The position numbers and the translations under genes are program-made. The notes under the pieces are model-generated. The model saw only the letters and a program-made list of their open reading frames with translations, had not been told where the DNA came from and searched no databases. Shown in pieces: positions 5,814 through 12,778 of a DNA stretch of 16,364 nucleotides; within the stretch, counting starts at the first letter, position 1; every line of letters begins with the position of its first letter. The stretch comes from Candidatus Aenigmatarchaeota archaeon (GTDB lineage: Archaea > Aenigmatarchaeota > Aenigmatarchaeia > GW2011-AR5), in the NCBI GenBank assembly GCA_016187365.1, contig JACPJX010000028.1, forward strand, positions 1 to 16,364, given 5' to 3'.

Positions 5814-7244
5814 ATGAAAGTTGATGATAAGTGGCCGTTCCACTTCTCCGACATCCTGCTGAAGGGCAACCCCGAGAGCAACATAGCAGTGTGCACGTTG
5901 TGGACATTGAAGGAGAAGTTCCTGCCGCTTGAGGACTTCGCCCTGATAGGCAACATGTACTATGGCGAGGGCGTAAGCTACCTTCTCCGCGGCATACTTT
6001 CCAACCCGAACATACGCTACTTGGTGCTGTGCGGAGTGGACATATCGAAGAGCGGCGAAGTTCTTGTCTCGCTGTTCAAAAACGGCATTGATGACAACCA
6101 CATGATAGTCGGCACGGATGTCGGGGTGCACAAGGAAATCCCGAGAGAGGCTATAGAGGACGTCAGGAAGCACGTTTCCCTCGTGGATATGCGCGGCGTA
6201 TTAGAGGGCGAGAAAGTTGCGTCGAAGATAAGGGAACTGCCGCACATGGACGCCTTTGCAGGGCCTAGGACGTTTCCGATGCCCGAAATGAAGAAAGTCG
6301 ACACCTTTCCTTCCGAAGAAACGGGATTTGTCGTGCGCGAGGGCAAGATAGCCGACGCGTGGCTGCGCATCGTCAGGAATGTCATGAAATTCGGGAAGGT
6401 GAAGAAGAGCCAGCAAGCGTCGGACATGCGCGAGGTCGTGAACCTCGTCTCGGTAATAGAAGATGAGAACCTGTCGGAGCCGTATCTGCCAAAATTCCTG
6501 CCGTTCGGCCTCCGGGAGATAGAGAATTATTATCCGCAAATCATGACTCCCAAGGGCATCCCGGGCACAAAGTACACCTACGGCCAGAAACTGCGGGACT
6601 TTCATGGCGTGAACCAGGTCGAATACATCATAGAGGACCTTAAGCGCACGTCATATTCCCGGCGCGCCGTGGCTGTGACATGGAACCCTGAAACGGACAC
6701 ACGGAACGACAACCCCCCTTGCTGGATAGTTGTGCAGTGCATCATTCAGGACCCGTATCTTTACCTGACATGCTATATTCGGACTAATGATATGTTCGCA
6801 GCATGGCCCCTGAATGCGTTCGGCCTGCGCAAATTGCAGCAGGAAATAGCGGCCTCTCTTGGCGTCAAACTGGGACCTTTGATAATAGTTTCATGCAGTG
6901 CTCATATATACAGCCACGACTGGAGCAAGGCGGATGAGGTGATTGAAAAGCACGCACCGTCAAAGAAGTTTGTCGCGGACCCCAGGGGAAACTTCGTCAT
7001 AAAACTGGACAGGGAGAAGCAGGAACTCATTGTTGCGCATTATTCGCCTGAGCAGAAGCAGATGCAGGAATTCTCTGGAAAGACATCTGTGGATCTCTAC
7101 AGGAAGATACTGGATGCGGACGCAATCTCCATGCCGGGGCACATGATGGACTTGGGCTGCGAGCTCCAGAAGGCCGAGATCGCCCTCAGGCAGGGAATAG
7201 CCTACGAGCAGGACAAGCCTCTGGACTTCGGGAAGAAGGTCTGA
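5814..7244 (+). CDS. thyA: Thymidylate synthase (ThyA type) with N-terminal MtrA-like domain
   Basis: This enzyme makes dTMP from dUMP by reductive methylation with a methylene-pterin cofactor. The C-terminal half is a ThyA-family synthase: YSRRAVAV holds the phosphate-binding arginines, the nucleophile is Cys 303 in NPPCW, the RTND segment corresponds to the RSxD motif, and WPLNAF keeps the Asn (334) that reads uracil. HIYSHDW corresponds to the late HIYxxH motif. Residues 1-150 form an extra domain (GNPES, AVCTLW, ALIGN, SNPNIRYLVLCG, SLFKNGID) resembling the MtrA subunit of methyl-H4MPT:coenzyme M methyltransferase and the DUF4346 region found fused to archaeal synthases. At 476 aa it is about twice a plain ThyA. 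A TATA-like GATTTAAG sits about 27 bases upstream, so it is probably leaderless. The N-domain role is inferred, perhaps pterin handling. Confidence 0.9.
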   Translation: MKVDDKWPFHFSDILLKGNPESNIAVCTLWTLKEKFLPLEDFALIGNMYYGEGVSYLLRGILSNPNIRYLVLCGVDISKSGEVLVSLFKNGIDDNHMIVGTDVGVHKEIPREAIEDVRKHVSLVDMRGVLEGEKVASKIRELPHMDAFAGPRTFPMPEMKKVDTFPSEETGFVVREGKIADAWLRIVRNVMKFGKVKKSQQASDMREVVNLVSVIEDENLSEPYLPKFLPFGLREIENYYPQIMTPKGIPGTKYTYGQKLRDFHGVNQVEYIIEDLKRTSYSRRAVAVTWNPETDTRNDNPPCWIVVQCIIQDPYLYLTCYIRTNDMFAAWPLNAFGLRKLQQEIAASLGVKLGPLIIVSCSAHIYSHDWSKADEVIEKHAPSKKFVADPRGNFVIKLDREKQELIVAHYSPEQKQMQEFSGKTSVDLYRKILDADAISMPGHMMDLGCELQKAEIALRQGIAYEQDKPLDFGKKV

Positions 7245-7280
7245 TGCCGGTTTTTATACTTTGCTTCTTTGAGATGTACT

Positions 7281-7610
7281 ATGAGAACAAGAATGTTCTA
7301 TGTGGATACAACCAACCACGTCGGCTTGGCACTTGAAGTTCGCAGCGCTGTTGTTGAATGCACCGGCCTGCCGGACATCAAAGTCTACACAGTCAGCCAG
7401 AAAAAAGACGGGGTTCAAGAATATTTAATAAAATACGAAAGAGAACGTTCTATAGAACGCGACCCCATGTATGCTTACGTGGGTTATAGCGGAAGGAGGG
7501 CTGAAGTGATAGTTTGCGATACGCTTGGGGAACATTACGAAAGAACGGTCGATTTGGTAGCCGGTATCTGCGGAAAAAGAGAGGAATCCGAAACACCACC
7601 GCCTTCCTGA
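7281..7610 (+). CDS. Hypothetical soluble protein (109 aa)
   Basis: I do not recognise this protein. The frame is open from a TTG at 7269, but ATG 7281 is centred about 27 bases after the TATA-like TTTTTATA (7251-7258), so a leaderless start there is preferred. The product has alternating beta-like and helical segments (RMFYVDTTNHVGLALEV, AEVIVCDTLGEHYE), three cysteines and a polar, proline-rich tail. There is no membrane segment or signal peptide. It lies 36 bases after thyA but has its own promoter-like box. It is probably a real gene, and its function is unknown. Confidence 0.6.
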   Translation: MRTRMFYVDTTNHVGLALEVRSAVVECTGLPDIKVYTVSQKKDGVQEYLIKYERERSIERDPMYAYVGYSGRRAEVIVCDTLGEHYERTVDLVAGICGKREESETPPPS

Positions 7611-7629
7611 AGATTAGTCCCCTCCCTCC

Positions 7630-7678
7630 ATATGTTTTTCTTCCTGCGCTTCGGGCTCGGGTAGCCAAAGAAACATAT
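7630..7678 (+). terminator. Possible terminator/inverted repeat
   Basis: ATATGTTT (7630-7637) is complementary to AAACATAT (7671-7678), with a small inner stem GGCT/AGCC. The left arm runs into a T-run (7635-7639), which could end the preceding gene; the right arm overlaps the next promoter. Confidence 0.3.
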
Positions 7679-7715
7679 TTAAAGATATCTAACTAAGATA
7701 TCTTATAGAGATATC
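7676..7715 (+). promoter_or_regulatory. TATA box and triple GATATC operator of the toxin-antitoxin locus
   Basis: A TATA-like TATTTAAAGATA (7676-7687) overlaps the first of three GATATC palindromes, which start at 7684, 7697 and 7710, exactly 13 bases apart. The first two sit in a perfect 9-bp inverted repeat, AAGATATCT and AGATATCTT, with a 5-base spacer (7682-7704). The sites lie between the TATA box and the ATG at 7717, where a bound repressor would block transcription. Autorepression by the antitoxin is inferred. Confidence 0.6.
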
Positions 7716-7716
7716 A

Positions 7717-7959
7717 ATGGCTTCATACAGGAATATTCCGATAAGGGCTATAACAGAAAGTGCATCAGGGGAAGCCGAGGAATTGGGTTTGAATCTTGAT
7801 GATATCGAAAGAATGCTGAATGAAAGCTACGAATGCGCTGACAGCAGGCGGAAAGAAGGCATTGAAGAAAGATGCGTAAGAAAAGACGGTAAAATAATCA
7901 AAATCGTCATTGAATTAAAAACAAGCAAAAGCGGGTTTGAGTATCTGCAAAGAGTATGA
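7717..7959 (+). CDS. Candidate toxin (80 aa, DUF4258/RelE-like pattern)
   Basis: A small protein with an N-terminal helix (about 15-27), a predicted helix at LNLDDIERMLNESYEC, a basic stretch SRRKEGIEERCVRKDGK, and a hydrophobic beta strand IIKIVIEL. This helix-helix-strand arrangement, with DDIERML before a basic beta region, resembles the DUF4258 type of small toxin-like proteins. That is pattern recognition, not a proven match. It ends soon after FEYLQRV, so the C-terminal strands may be shortened. The support comes from context: it is followed on the same strand by a zinc-ribbon/AbrB protein, the reversed order (toxin first) seen in MqsRA/YgiT-type pairs. Its promoter carries an operator-like triple palindrome. 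If real, it would probably act as an RNase, which is unproven here. Confidence 0.5.
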   Translation: MASYRNIPIRAITESASGEAEELGLNLDDIERMLNESYECADSRRKEGIEERCVRKDGKIIKIVIELKTSKSGFEYLQRV

Positions 7960-8070
7960 ATAATGTCTTTCAAGTCACCATACTCTTTGAGATCAAAGCA
8001 TTCGTATCAAAAATATTAAGAATGCTTATGATTGGAGAATACGGCAGATTGGATATGTGAGGTGAGAATG

Positions 8071-8397
8071 ATGTCAAAAACAATATACGAGGATGAACTG
8101 GAATGCGAATGCGGCGGCACCATGAAGCCCAGGCTCTTCAACGTTGAGGGCTTCGCAGTCAGGGGATGGCAGTGCGAGAAATGCAGCAGGATAGACTATT
8201 CGGACGACATGAATCTGGTGCTTACCGTGAAGAAATTCAAAAAAGATGGGGCTTCTCTGAAATTACGAAGCGTCGGCGATACGATTGTGGTCACAATCCC
8301 GAAGGAAATCCGCGATGCGCTGGAACTGAAAGCCGGCGAAGACGTGAAAATGTACCCGTTGTCAAAGAAGAAGATTATGGTGGAGATTGAGGAATAA
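8071..8397 (+). CDS. Zinc-ribbon + AbrB-type DNA-binding protein, candidate antitoxin
   Basis: Residues 11-38 form a zinc ribbon (Cys 12, 14, 35 and 38; CECGG then CEKC) like the YgiT/MqsA antitoxin N-domain. Residues 62-108 form an AbrB/SpoVT swapped-hairpin DNA-binding domain (LRSVGDTIVVTIPKEIRDAL then LKAGEDV). The frame is open from a TTG at 8032, but an SD-like GAGGTGA (8059-8065) lies 5 bases before ATG 8071, which is chosen; ATG 8068 is the alternative. The protein would neutralise its upstream partner through one domain and bind the operator with the other. The 111-base gap from the toxin holds a TATA-like AAAATATTA (about 8010-8018) and a hairpin CTTTG/CAAAG (7984-7997), so it may also have its own promoter. 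The domain calls are strong; the antitoxin role is inferred. Confidence 0.8.
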   Translation: MSKTIYEDELECECGGTMKPRLFNVEGFAVRGWQCEKCSRIDYSDDMNLVLTVKKFKKDGASLKLRSVGDTIVVTIPKEIRDALELKAGEDVKMYPLSKKKIMVEIEE

Positions 8398-8420
8398 AAT
8401 AATAATTAAAATTAAATTTT

Positions 8421-10190
8421 CTACAGCCCCCACTTCGGCTCCTGCTTGCGCTTCAGCTCCCTTATCTCGTTCAGCGCCTGTATCTCGCTGCCTGACAGGA
8501 GTTTCTCGTTCTTTATGAGATTCCTGTATTCATCCGGGCTTATGTCGGTGTACAGCATGTCGCCCTCATTTATCTGCCGGCCTACTGCAGGGCCCATGAT
8601 GGATATCGCGACCTTGTCGCCCGCCTTCGCTTCCGAAATGTTCTCGCCCTGCGACTGGATCTGCTTTATCTCGCCGCATTCCCTTAGCGCGCCGGGAAAG
8701 TCGGATAACTCCTTGAAAAGTCTGAATCCGGGCCTCGAAACGCCCGCGAGAATTTCGCATCCCACTATCGCGGGATTGCTCGCCCTGAAGGTGCAGCCTG
8801 GCAGGATGCGCATCTTGCACGGCCTCGATATATCCTCCACCTCCCTCCTCCTCACCCCCTCTTTCTCGAGTTCGTTCCACTTCTCATAGTCCTCGATGAG
8901 CCTGTATATGATGTCGGAGCACAGGACTTTTATCCTCTTGTCGGCGGCGAATTTTTCCGCCTCGTCCGTCATCCTTGTGTTGAAGCCTATCACCACGCGG
9001 TTGGCGAATTCCGCGTTGGCGTCAGCTGACATGATGTCCTTCCTGCCCATGGCCCCTATTGACGCCTCCCTCACCGGATAGTTCCTGAACACGTTCTTCA
9101 GGGCCTCGAGGCTCCCCACATTGTCGGCTTTCAGTATGAGCCCTTCCTTCTCCTCATGCACCTCCGTGGTTTCCACTTCCTTCTCCATCTCCTCTAGTAT
9201 CCCCTCGGCCTCTTCCAGGTCCTTTCCGCTCCTTATGTACGAGCCCGCGCTCACGTCGTCAAGCCCGGGCGAGGATATTTTCACGCCCGCCGCCGCCGAT
9301 ATGGAGTCTATCGGCCTGAATCTTTTCTCTGCCCTCATGTCGCGCAATTTTTCCGGCACGAGGAGCGCCCTTATCTTTGCTATCTTCGGGCTCTTCCCGC
9401 CTATGACTATTATGTCGTTCTTTTTCAGGATGCCGTCGTATATCACGGCATCGACGGTCTTGCCGTGCCCGGCCAGGTCCCTGACCTCCAGTATCATGCC
9501 CTCGCATTTTTCTGTCAGCACCAGTCTGTCTTTGAGGAACTGCTGGGCAAGCCCTATGAGGGTCACGAGAAGGTCCGGTATGCCCTCGCCGTTCTTTGCG
9601 GAAACCGGCACTGCGGCAACCGTCTTCCTGAAGTCCTGGACCCTGTCGTACCTGTCCGCCGAGAAGCCGTGCTGCGGGAACTGTTCCATGAGCATGTAAA
9701 ATTTCTTCTCGAACTCGCCCTTCACTTCGTCTTTCTGCGCGGGAAAATTCTCGAGAAAGCACGCCCCGCTTTTCCAGCCGTCGATCCTGTCTATCTTGTT
9801 GACCGCTACGACGAACGGCGTCTTCTCTGATTTCAGTATTTCTATGCTCTCCTTTGTCTGCGGCATTATGCCTTCGTTTATGTCCACGACGAGTATGGCA
9901 AGGTCGGCGATGCTCCCCCCGCGCCTGCGGAGGGTGGTGAATGCCTCGTGGCCCGGCGTGTCGATGAAAAGAAGCCCCGGAACATTTATCTTGAACCTGA
10001 ACCTTGAAAGAAGCGAGCCGCACGAATTTTCTATCGTTTCAAGCGGTATCTCGGTCGTGCCTATGGCCTGCGTTATGCCCCCGGCCTCTTTGCTGGCTAT
10101 TGTAGTCTGGCGTATGGAATCCAGAATCGAGGTTTTTCCGTGGTCCACATGCCCCAAAACAGCAACTATAGGCTGCCTTAATACCGTCAT
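8421..10190 (-). CDS. infB: Translation initiation factor aIF5B
   Basis: aIF5B is the universal initiation GTPase (IF2/eIF5B family) that joins ribosomal subunits and positions initiator tRNA. Numbered from the chosen ATG: GHVDHGKT (13-20), the switch I segment GGITQAIG, DTPGHE (77-82), NKID (131-134) and PVSAKNGEG. After the G domain come the beta barrel, domain III (NVGSLEALKN, with VVIGFN later) and a C-terminal barrel. At 589 aa it has the normal archaeal length, with no intein. The frame opens at GTG 10199, but an SD-like AGGTG (10197-10201) is 6 bases before ATG 10190, which is preferred. A TATA-like TTTTATATAG (10254-10263) implies a leader of about 40 bases. It follows purD and ndk on the same strand. 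Confidence 0.97.
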   Translation of the reverse strand: MTVLRQPIVAVLGHVDHGKTSILDSIRQTTIASKEAGGITQAIGTTEIPLETIENSCGSLLSRFRFKINVPGLLFIDTPGHEAFTTLRRRGGSIADLAILVVDINEGIMPQTKESIEILKSEKTPFVVAVNKIDRIDGWKSGACFLENFPAQKDEVKGEFEKKFYMLMEQFPQHGFSADRYDRVQDFRKTVAAVPVSAKNGEGIPDLLVTLIGLAQQFLKDRLVLTEKCEGMILEVRDLAGHGKTVDAVIYDGILKKNDIIVIGGKSPKIAKIRALLVPEKLRDMRAEKRFRPIDSISAAAGVKISSPGLDDVSAGSYIRSGKDLEEAEGILEEMEKEVETTEVHEEKEGLILKADNVGSLEALKNVFRNYPVREASIGAMGRKDIMSADANAEFANRVVIGFNTRMTDEAEKFAADKRIKVLCSDIIYRLIEDYEKWNELEKEGVRRREVEDISRPCKMRILPGCTFRASNPAIVGCEILAGVSRPGFRLFKELSDFPGALRECGEIKQIQSQGENISEAKAGDKVAISIMGPAVGRQINEGDMLYTDISPDEYRNLIKNEKLLSGSEIQALNEIRELKRKQEPKWGL

Positions 10191-10253
10191 ATCCAGCACC
10201 TTTTACAGGCATAAACTTGTCTCCACTCCTAATGTCACACATTGAGCCATGAA

Positions 10254-10275
10254 CTATATAAAAGTGAAACTTTTA
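10254..10275 (-). promoter_or_regulatory. infB promoter overlapping a short hairpin
   Basis: On the minus strand, TAAAAGT/ACTTTTA with a 3-base loop (10259-10275) overlaps the TATA-like TTTTATATAG (10254-10263). It sits 20 bases after the purD stop, so it could mark the purD end and infB promoter together. Confidence 0.4.
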
Positions 10276-10296
10276 GCGGGAAGCAAAAGAATAAAT

Positions 10297-11664
10297 CTAC
10301 TTGCGGGCCCTTAATTCTCTCGCATGCTCTATGCTTTTTTGTATGTGTTCCGGCGAGGCTATGTCAGTCCTTCTCCAGAGGTCGCCTTCGACCAGGTCAG
10401 CAGCCCCAACAGAGCGTTTTCTTGCTTCCTCTATGGTTTCTCCAATGCCGACAAGCGCCAGTGTCCGTGACTTCATCATATAAAATCTCACGTCATCCCC
10501 CATTTCCATGCTTCCTGGATAGACCCTTAAGTTTTCATCCCTGTCTAGCATCATTTCTCTCAGTTTTCTTGTGCTTACTTTTCTGTCGCCATCCCAGTCA
10601 GGCGTTTTTCCGCCATAAGTTTGGGGAACAAGATAGGTCACTACGGACGCCACAGGCCTTATTTTTATCTCCCTTAGATTCCCTTCTACAATCCCGTAGC
10701 AAATCTCGCCAAAATCTGTTTCCAGCGCAGAAGATACGTTCATAAATTCAGGGTCGCCGGGCCTTGAGTTTATTTCCAGTATTTTCGGCCCGTCCTTTGT
10801 GTGCATGAAGGCAACGTAGAACGGCATCCCTTTTAGTCCATAGTTTCCGCCCATTTTCTCGAAAATCCTTTGTACTATACCGGATTCAGCCACGTAATCG
10901 GCTTCAGTCATGAACGGGAGCCAGTCATTTGCGTCCATGTATGACCCCATGCCGCCCGTGTTCGGGCCTTTGTCATCGTCAAAAGCCCTTTTGTAATCCC
11001 TCGTCGCTCTTACAGGAACAATATTTGTCCCGTCGCAGAATGCCATGAAGCTTGATTCTTCGCCGTCAACTTTTTCCTCTACAATAACATCCCCGTCTGC
11101 AATCCTCTCTGCAAATAGGCGGTGCGCCTCTTCTTCCGTATCGAAATGGTCTCCGGAAACCACCACGCCCTTCCCGGCTGTCGGATTCACCGGCTTGATG
11201 ACAATGTTGTATCCTAATGATCTCATGAATTCTCTTGCCTGTCCTGCAGGACAATTCCGGCGGAAAACACTATAAGCTATGTTTGCTTCAGGCGCTGCCT
11301 CGCCTACGAGTTCCCTTTGCCTGAGCTTGCTCGATTCGATTGCATACTCTTGCCGTGGCGCAATTACAGGAACCCCGAGAGAATCTTCAATTCTGTCTGT
11401 CAGGCCGTTTATTATGGGCCCTTCAGAACCGCATAAAACAAATCTCAATCTTTCTATTTCTTTTGCAAAATCATAAATCCCTTCAACAGAAAGGTCTGGG
11501 ACTACCTGATGCCTCCCGCCTGTTTTTTGCGCAGTTTCATAATTAAACGGGTTTCTTTGCTTGTCTGCAACATGGATGCAAAAATCCGCAGCACTTCTGT
11601 AAAGGGCGTCTACCATGGCTGCTTCCCTTGAGCCGTAAGAAACAACAAGGACATTTTCTTTCAT
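10297..11664 (-). CDS. purD: Phosphoribosylamine-glycine ligase (GAR synthetase)
   Basis: PurD catalyses the second step of purine synthesis, joining glycine to phosphoribosylamine with ATP. It has the ATP-grasp layout: an N-terminal Rossmann-like domain (ENVLVVSYGSREAAM), the ATP-binding KP and glycine-rich loop (VIKPVNPTAGKGVVV, about 155-169), Glu 197, then RDYKRAFDDDKGPNTGGMG (222-240), the family hallmark. The GARS signature RPGDPE (301-306) follows Asn 299, a metal ligand. At 455 aa it is slightly long, with a degenerate N-terminal part compared with typical PurD. A TATA-like CTTTTTATG (11686-11694) is centred 26 bases before the ATG, so it is probably leaderless. No other purine-pathway gene is in the window. 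By eye it is somewhat more A/T-rich than ndk and infB around it. Confidence 0.93.
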   Translation of the reverse strand: MKENVLVVSYGSREAAMVDALYRSAADFCIHVADKQRNPFNYETAQKTGGRHQVVPDLSVEGIYDFAKEIERLRFVLCGSEGPIINGLTDRIEDSLGVPVIAPRQEYAIESSKLRQRELVGEAAPEANIAYSVFRRNCPAGQAREFMRSLGYNIVIKPVNPTAGKGVVVSGDHFDTEEEAHRLFAERIADGDVIVEEKVDGEESSFMAFCDGTNIVPVRATRDYKRAFDDDKGPNTGGMGSYMDANDWLPFMTEADYVAESGIVQRIFEKMGGNYGLKGMPFYVAFMHTKDGPKILEINSRPGDPEFMNVSSALETDFGEICYGIVEGNLREIKIRPVASVVTYLVPQTYGGKTPDWDGDRKVSTRKLREMMLDRDENLRVYPGSMEMGDDVRFYMMKSRTLALVGIGETIEEARKRSVGAADLVEGDLWRRTDIASPEHIQKSIEHARELRARK

Positions 11665-11704
11665 GCCTTACTTTTAGGATAAAAACATAAAAAGCAGAAT
11701 AAAC

Positions 11705-12226
11705 CTACTTCATCTCGGGCGCCCACAAGGCGATTTCATGCCGCGCCTCTTCAGCGTTTCCCGACGCATGGATGAGATTCCTGACAGGGCGCCTCTCGGC
11801 GTTGGCTTTCGCTATCGTGTCCGTCCCCAGGTCCCCTCTTATGGTGCCTTTTTCAGCGGCGGCGGGGTCGGTGTACCCTGTTATCTGCCGCACGCGCTTT
11901 ATCGCGTCATTCCCCTCGATTATCATTGCCACCACAGGCCCGGATGTCATGTAGTCGCGCATGCCCCTCACGATCATCATGCCGTAGTCGAGAAGTTTTT
12001 TTTCGGTGTCCAGTATTTCCCCGGCCTTGACGCCCTTCTGGCCTATCGAAAGCAGGTATTCCCTGCCCGACGGATAGTGCCTTGATATGAAGTCCCTGCC
12101 CACGCTGAGCATTTTCATTGCCGTTATCTTCAGCCCGGCGCCCTCGTAGTATGAGATTATTTTTCCGGCAAGGCTTCTCTGCACGCCGTCCGGCTTTATC
12201 ACGACAAGCGTCCGTTCCGGTTGCAT
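11705..12226 (-). CDS. ndk: Nucleoside diphosphate kinase
   Basis: Ndk moves the gamma-phosphate between nucleoside di- and triphosphates through a phospho-histidine. The N-terminus reads ERTLVVIKPDGVQR with the catalytic Lys 11. RGMRDYMTSGPVVAMIIEG matches the core sheet, IRGDLG carries the conserved nucleotide-binding Arg, and His 153 in NLIHASGN is the phosphorylated residue. The usual signature is NxxH(G/A)SD; here Gly replaces Asp after the Ser. At 173 aa it exceeds the typical 140-155 because of a segment at roughly 61-90, as in some archaeal enzymes. A TATA-like TTTTAAATA (12249-12257) lies 27 bases upstream, so the mRNA is probably leaderless. Two tandem 9-bp repeats lie just upstream of the box. 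The ndk-infB neighbourhood is common in archaea. Confidence 0.96.
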   Translation of the reverse strand: MQPERTLVVIKPDGVQRSLAGKIISYYEGAGLKITAMKMLSVGRDFISRHYPSGREYLLSIGQKGVKAGEILDTEKKLLDYGMMIVRGMRDYMTSGPVVAMIIEGNDAIKRVRQITGYTDPAAAEKGTIRGDLGTDTIAKANAERRPVRNLIHASGNAEEARHEIALWAPEMK

Positions 12227-12238
12227 GATTTTTCTCTG

Positions 12239-12306
12239 CAGAAGCCTCTATTTAAAACCTACAACTTCAGTAACTTCAGTCGTAGAATATTACAGAGAGG
12301 CTTCTG
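12239..12306. promoter_or_regulatory. ndk promoter with tandem 9-bp repeats inside an 11-bp inverted repeat
   Basis: The ndk TATA-like box (12249-12257, minus) is followed upstream by AACTTCAGT twice in tandem (12263-12271 and 12272-12280, plus-strand reading). A perfect 11-bp inverted repeat flanks the whole promoter: CAGAAGCCTCT (12239-12249) and AGAGGCTTCTG (12296-12306). The tandem repeats are where the BRE or an activator would bind. Function is inferred. Confidence 0.5.
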
Positions 12307-12313
12307 AGTCTGC

Positions 12314-12358
12314 AAAGGAATGAAATTCCTTTGAGATGTTAAAAGCCAAAGGCTTTTA
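12314..12358. repeat. Paired 8-3-8 hairpins (element copy 2)
   Basis: AAAGGAAT/ATTCCTTT with loop GAA (12314-12332), a 7-base linker GAGATGT, then TAAAAGCC/GGCTTTTA with loop AAA (12340-12358). The geometry is identical to 2060-2104, including 26 bases centre to centre. One hairpin shares a 17-base core with copy 1 (AAGGAAT, loop, ATTCCTT) while the partner stem differs completely yet stays perfectly paired. Confidence 0.6.
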
Positions 12359-12361
12359 CAC

Positions 12362-12422
12362 AATGACAAAGATGTTTATATCTTCGGATGCCTTCAAGAT
12401 AAACATCTTTGATCATTTTTGC
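12362..12422 (+). terminator. Long bulged hairpin with T-run
   Basis: AATGA plus CAAAGATGTTTAT (12362-12379) pairs with ATAAACATCTTTG (12399-12411), a bulged A, then TCATT (12413-12417). This makes an 18-bp stem followed by TTTTT. It looks like an intrinsic terminator for a short plus-strand transcript covering the paired hairpins, or part of the leader of the next gene. Confidence 0.45.
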
Positions 12423-12460
12423 GAAAGTTTAAGAAGTTCATGCCGGATAGAATCGTCATC

Positions 12461-12724
12461 ATGCCGCAAAATAAAAGGGATTTCTCCCACTACAGAGAAC
12501 GGATGGATGAAGCCGTCAGGAGCGCTGCAACCCAGATGAGGGAAAAGCGCTATTATCTTCTGAAAGGGTCGTTTTCACACGTGCAGGGGATGCTGGAAAG
12601 CCTTGAAAAACACGGGATGGACGCGGAATCTGTGATGGCGTACAAAAGATTGATGAACCGTATTTATGACCGTAATCCGGAAAAATGCGCGGAACTCGGC
12701 CTCAAAAGATATCCGACAGACTGA
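12461..12724 (+). CDS. Hypothetical helical protein (87 aa)
   Basis: I do not recognise this protein. The frame is open from TTG 12419, with ATGs at 12440 and 12461. A TATA-like AAGTTTAAGAAG (12425-12436) is centred about 30 bases before 12461, so a leaderless start there is chosen. The product is charged and mostly helix-like (SHYRERMDEAVRSAATQMRE, GMLESLEKHGMDAESV), with basic residues throughout and no cysteines or membrane segment. It could be an RNA- or ribosome-binding helical protein, but that rests only on charge and on its position directly before rps10. It is preceded by the hairpin cluster 12314-12417, which could be its leader if transcription starts further upstream. Confidence 0.5.
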   Translation: MPQNKRDFSHYRERMDEAVRSAATQMREKRYYLLKGSFSHVQGMLESLEKHGMDAESVMAYKRLMNRIYDRNPEKCAELGLKRYPTD

Positions 12725-12778
12725 TTCAATCCCGGACGCAATTTTAATACTTTATCCCAGATTATAACTACTTGTATA

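Noticed and set aside
9121..9699. Long plus-strand ORFs opposite aIF5B (also 8446-8889 and 9796-10245)
   Set aside because: They are antisense to a clear aIF5B gene, Ser-rich in the way expected of reverse-frame reading, with no motifs or promoter.
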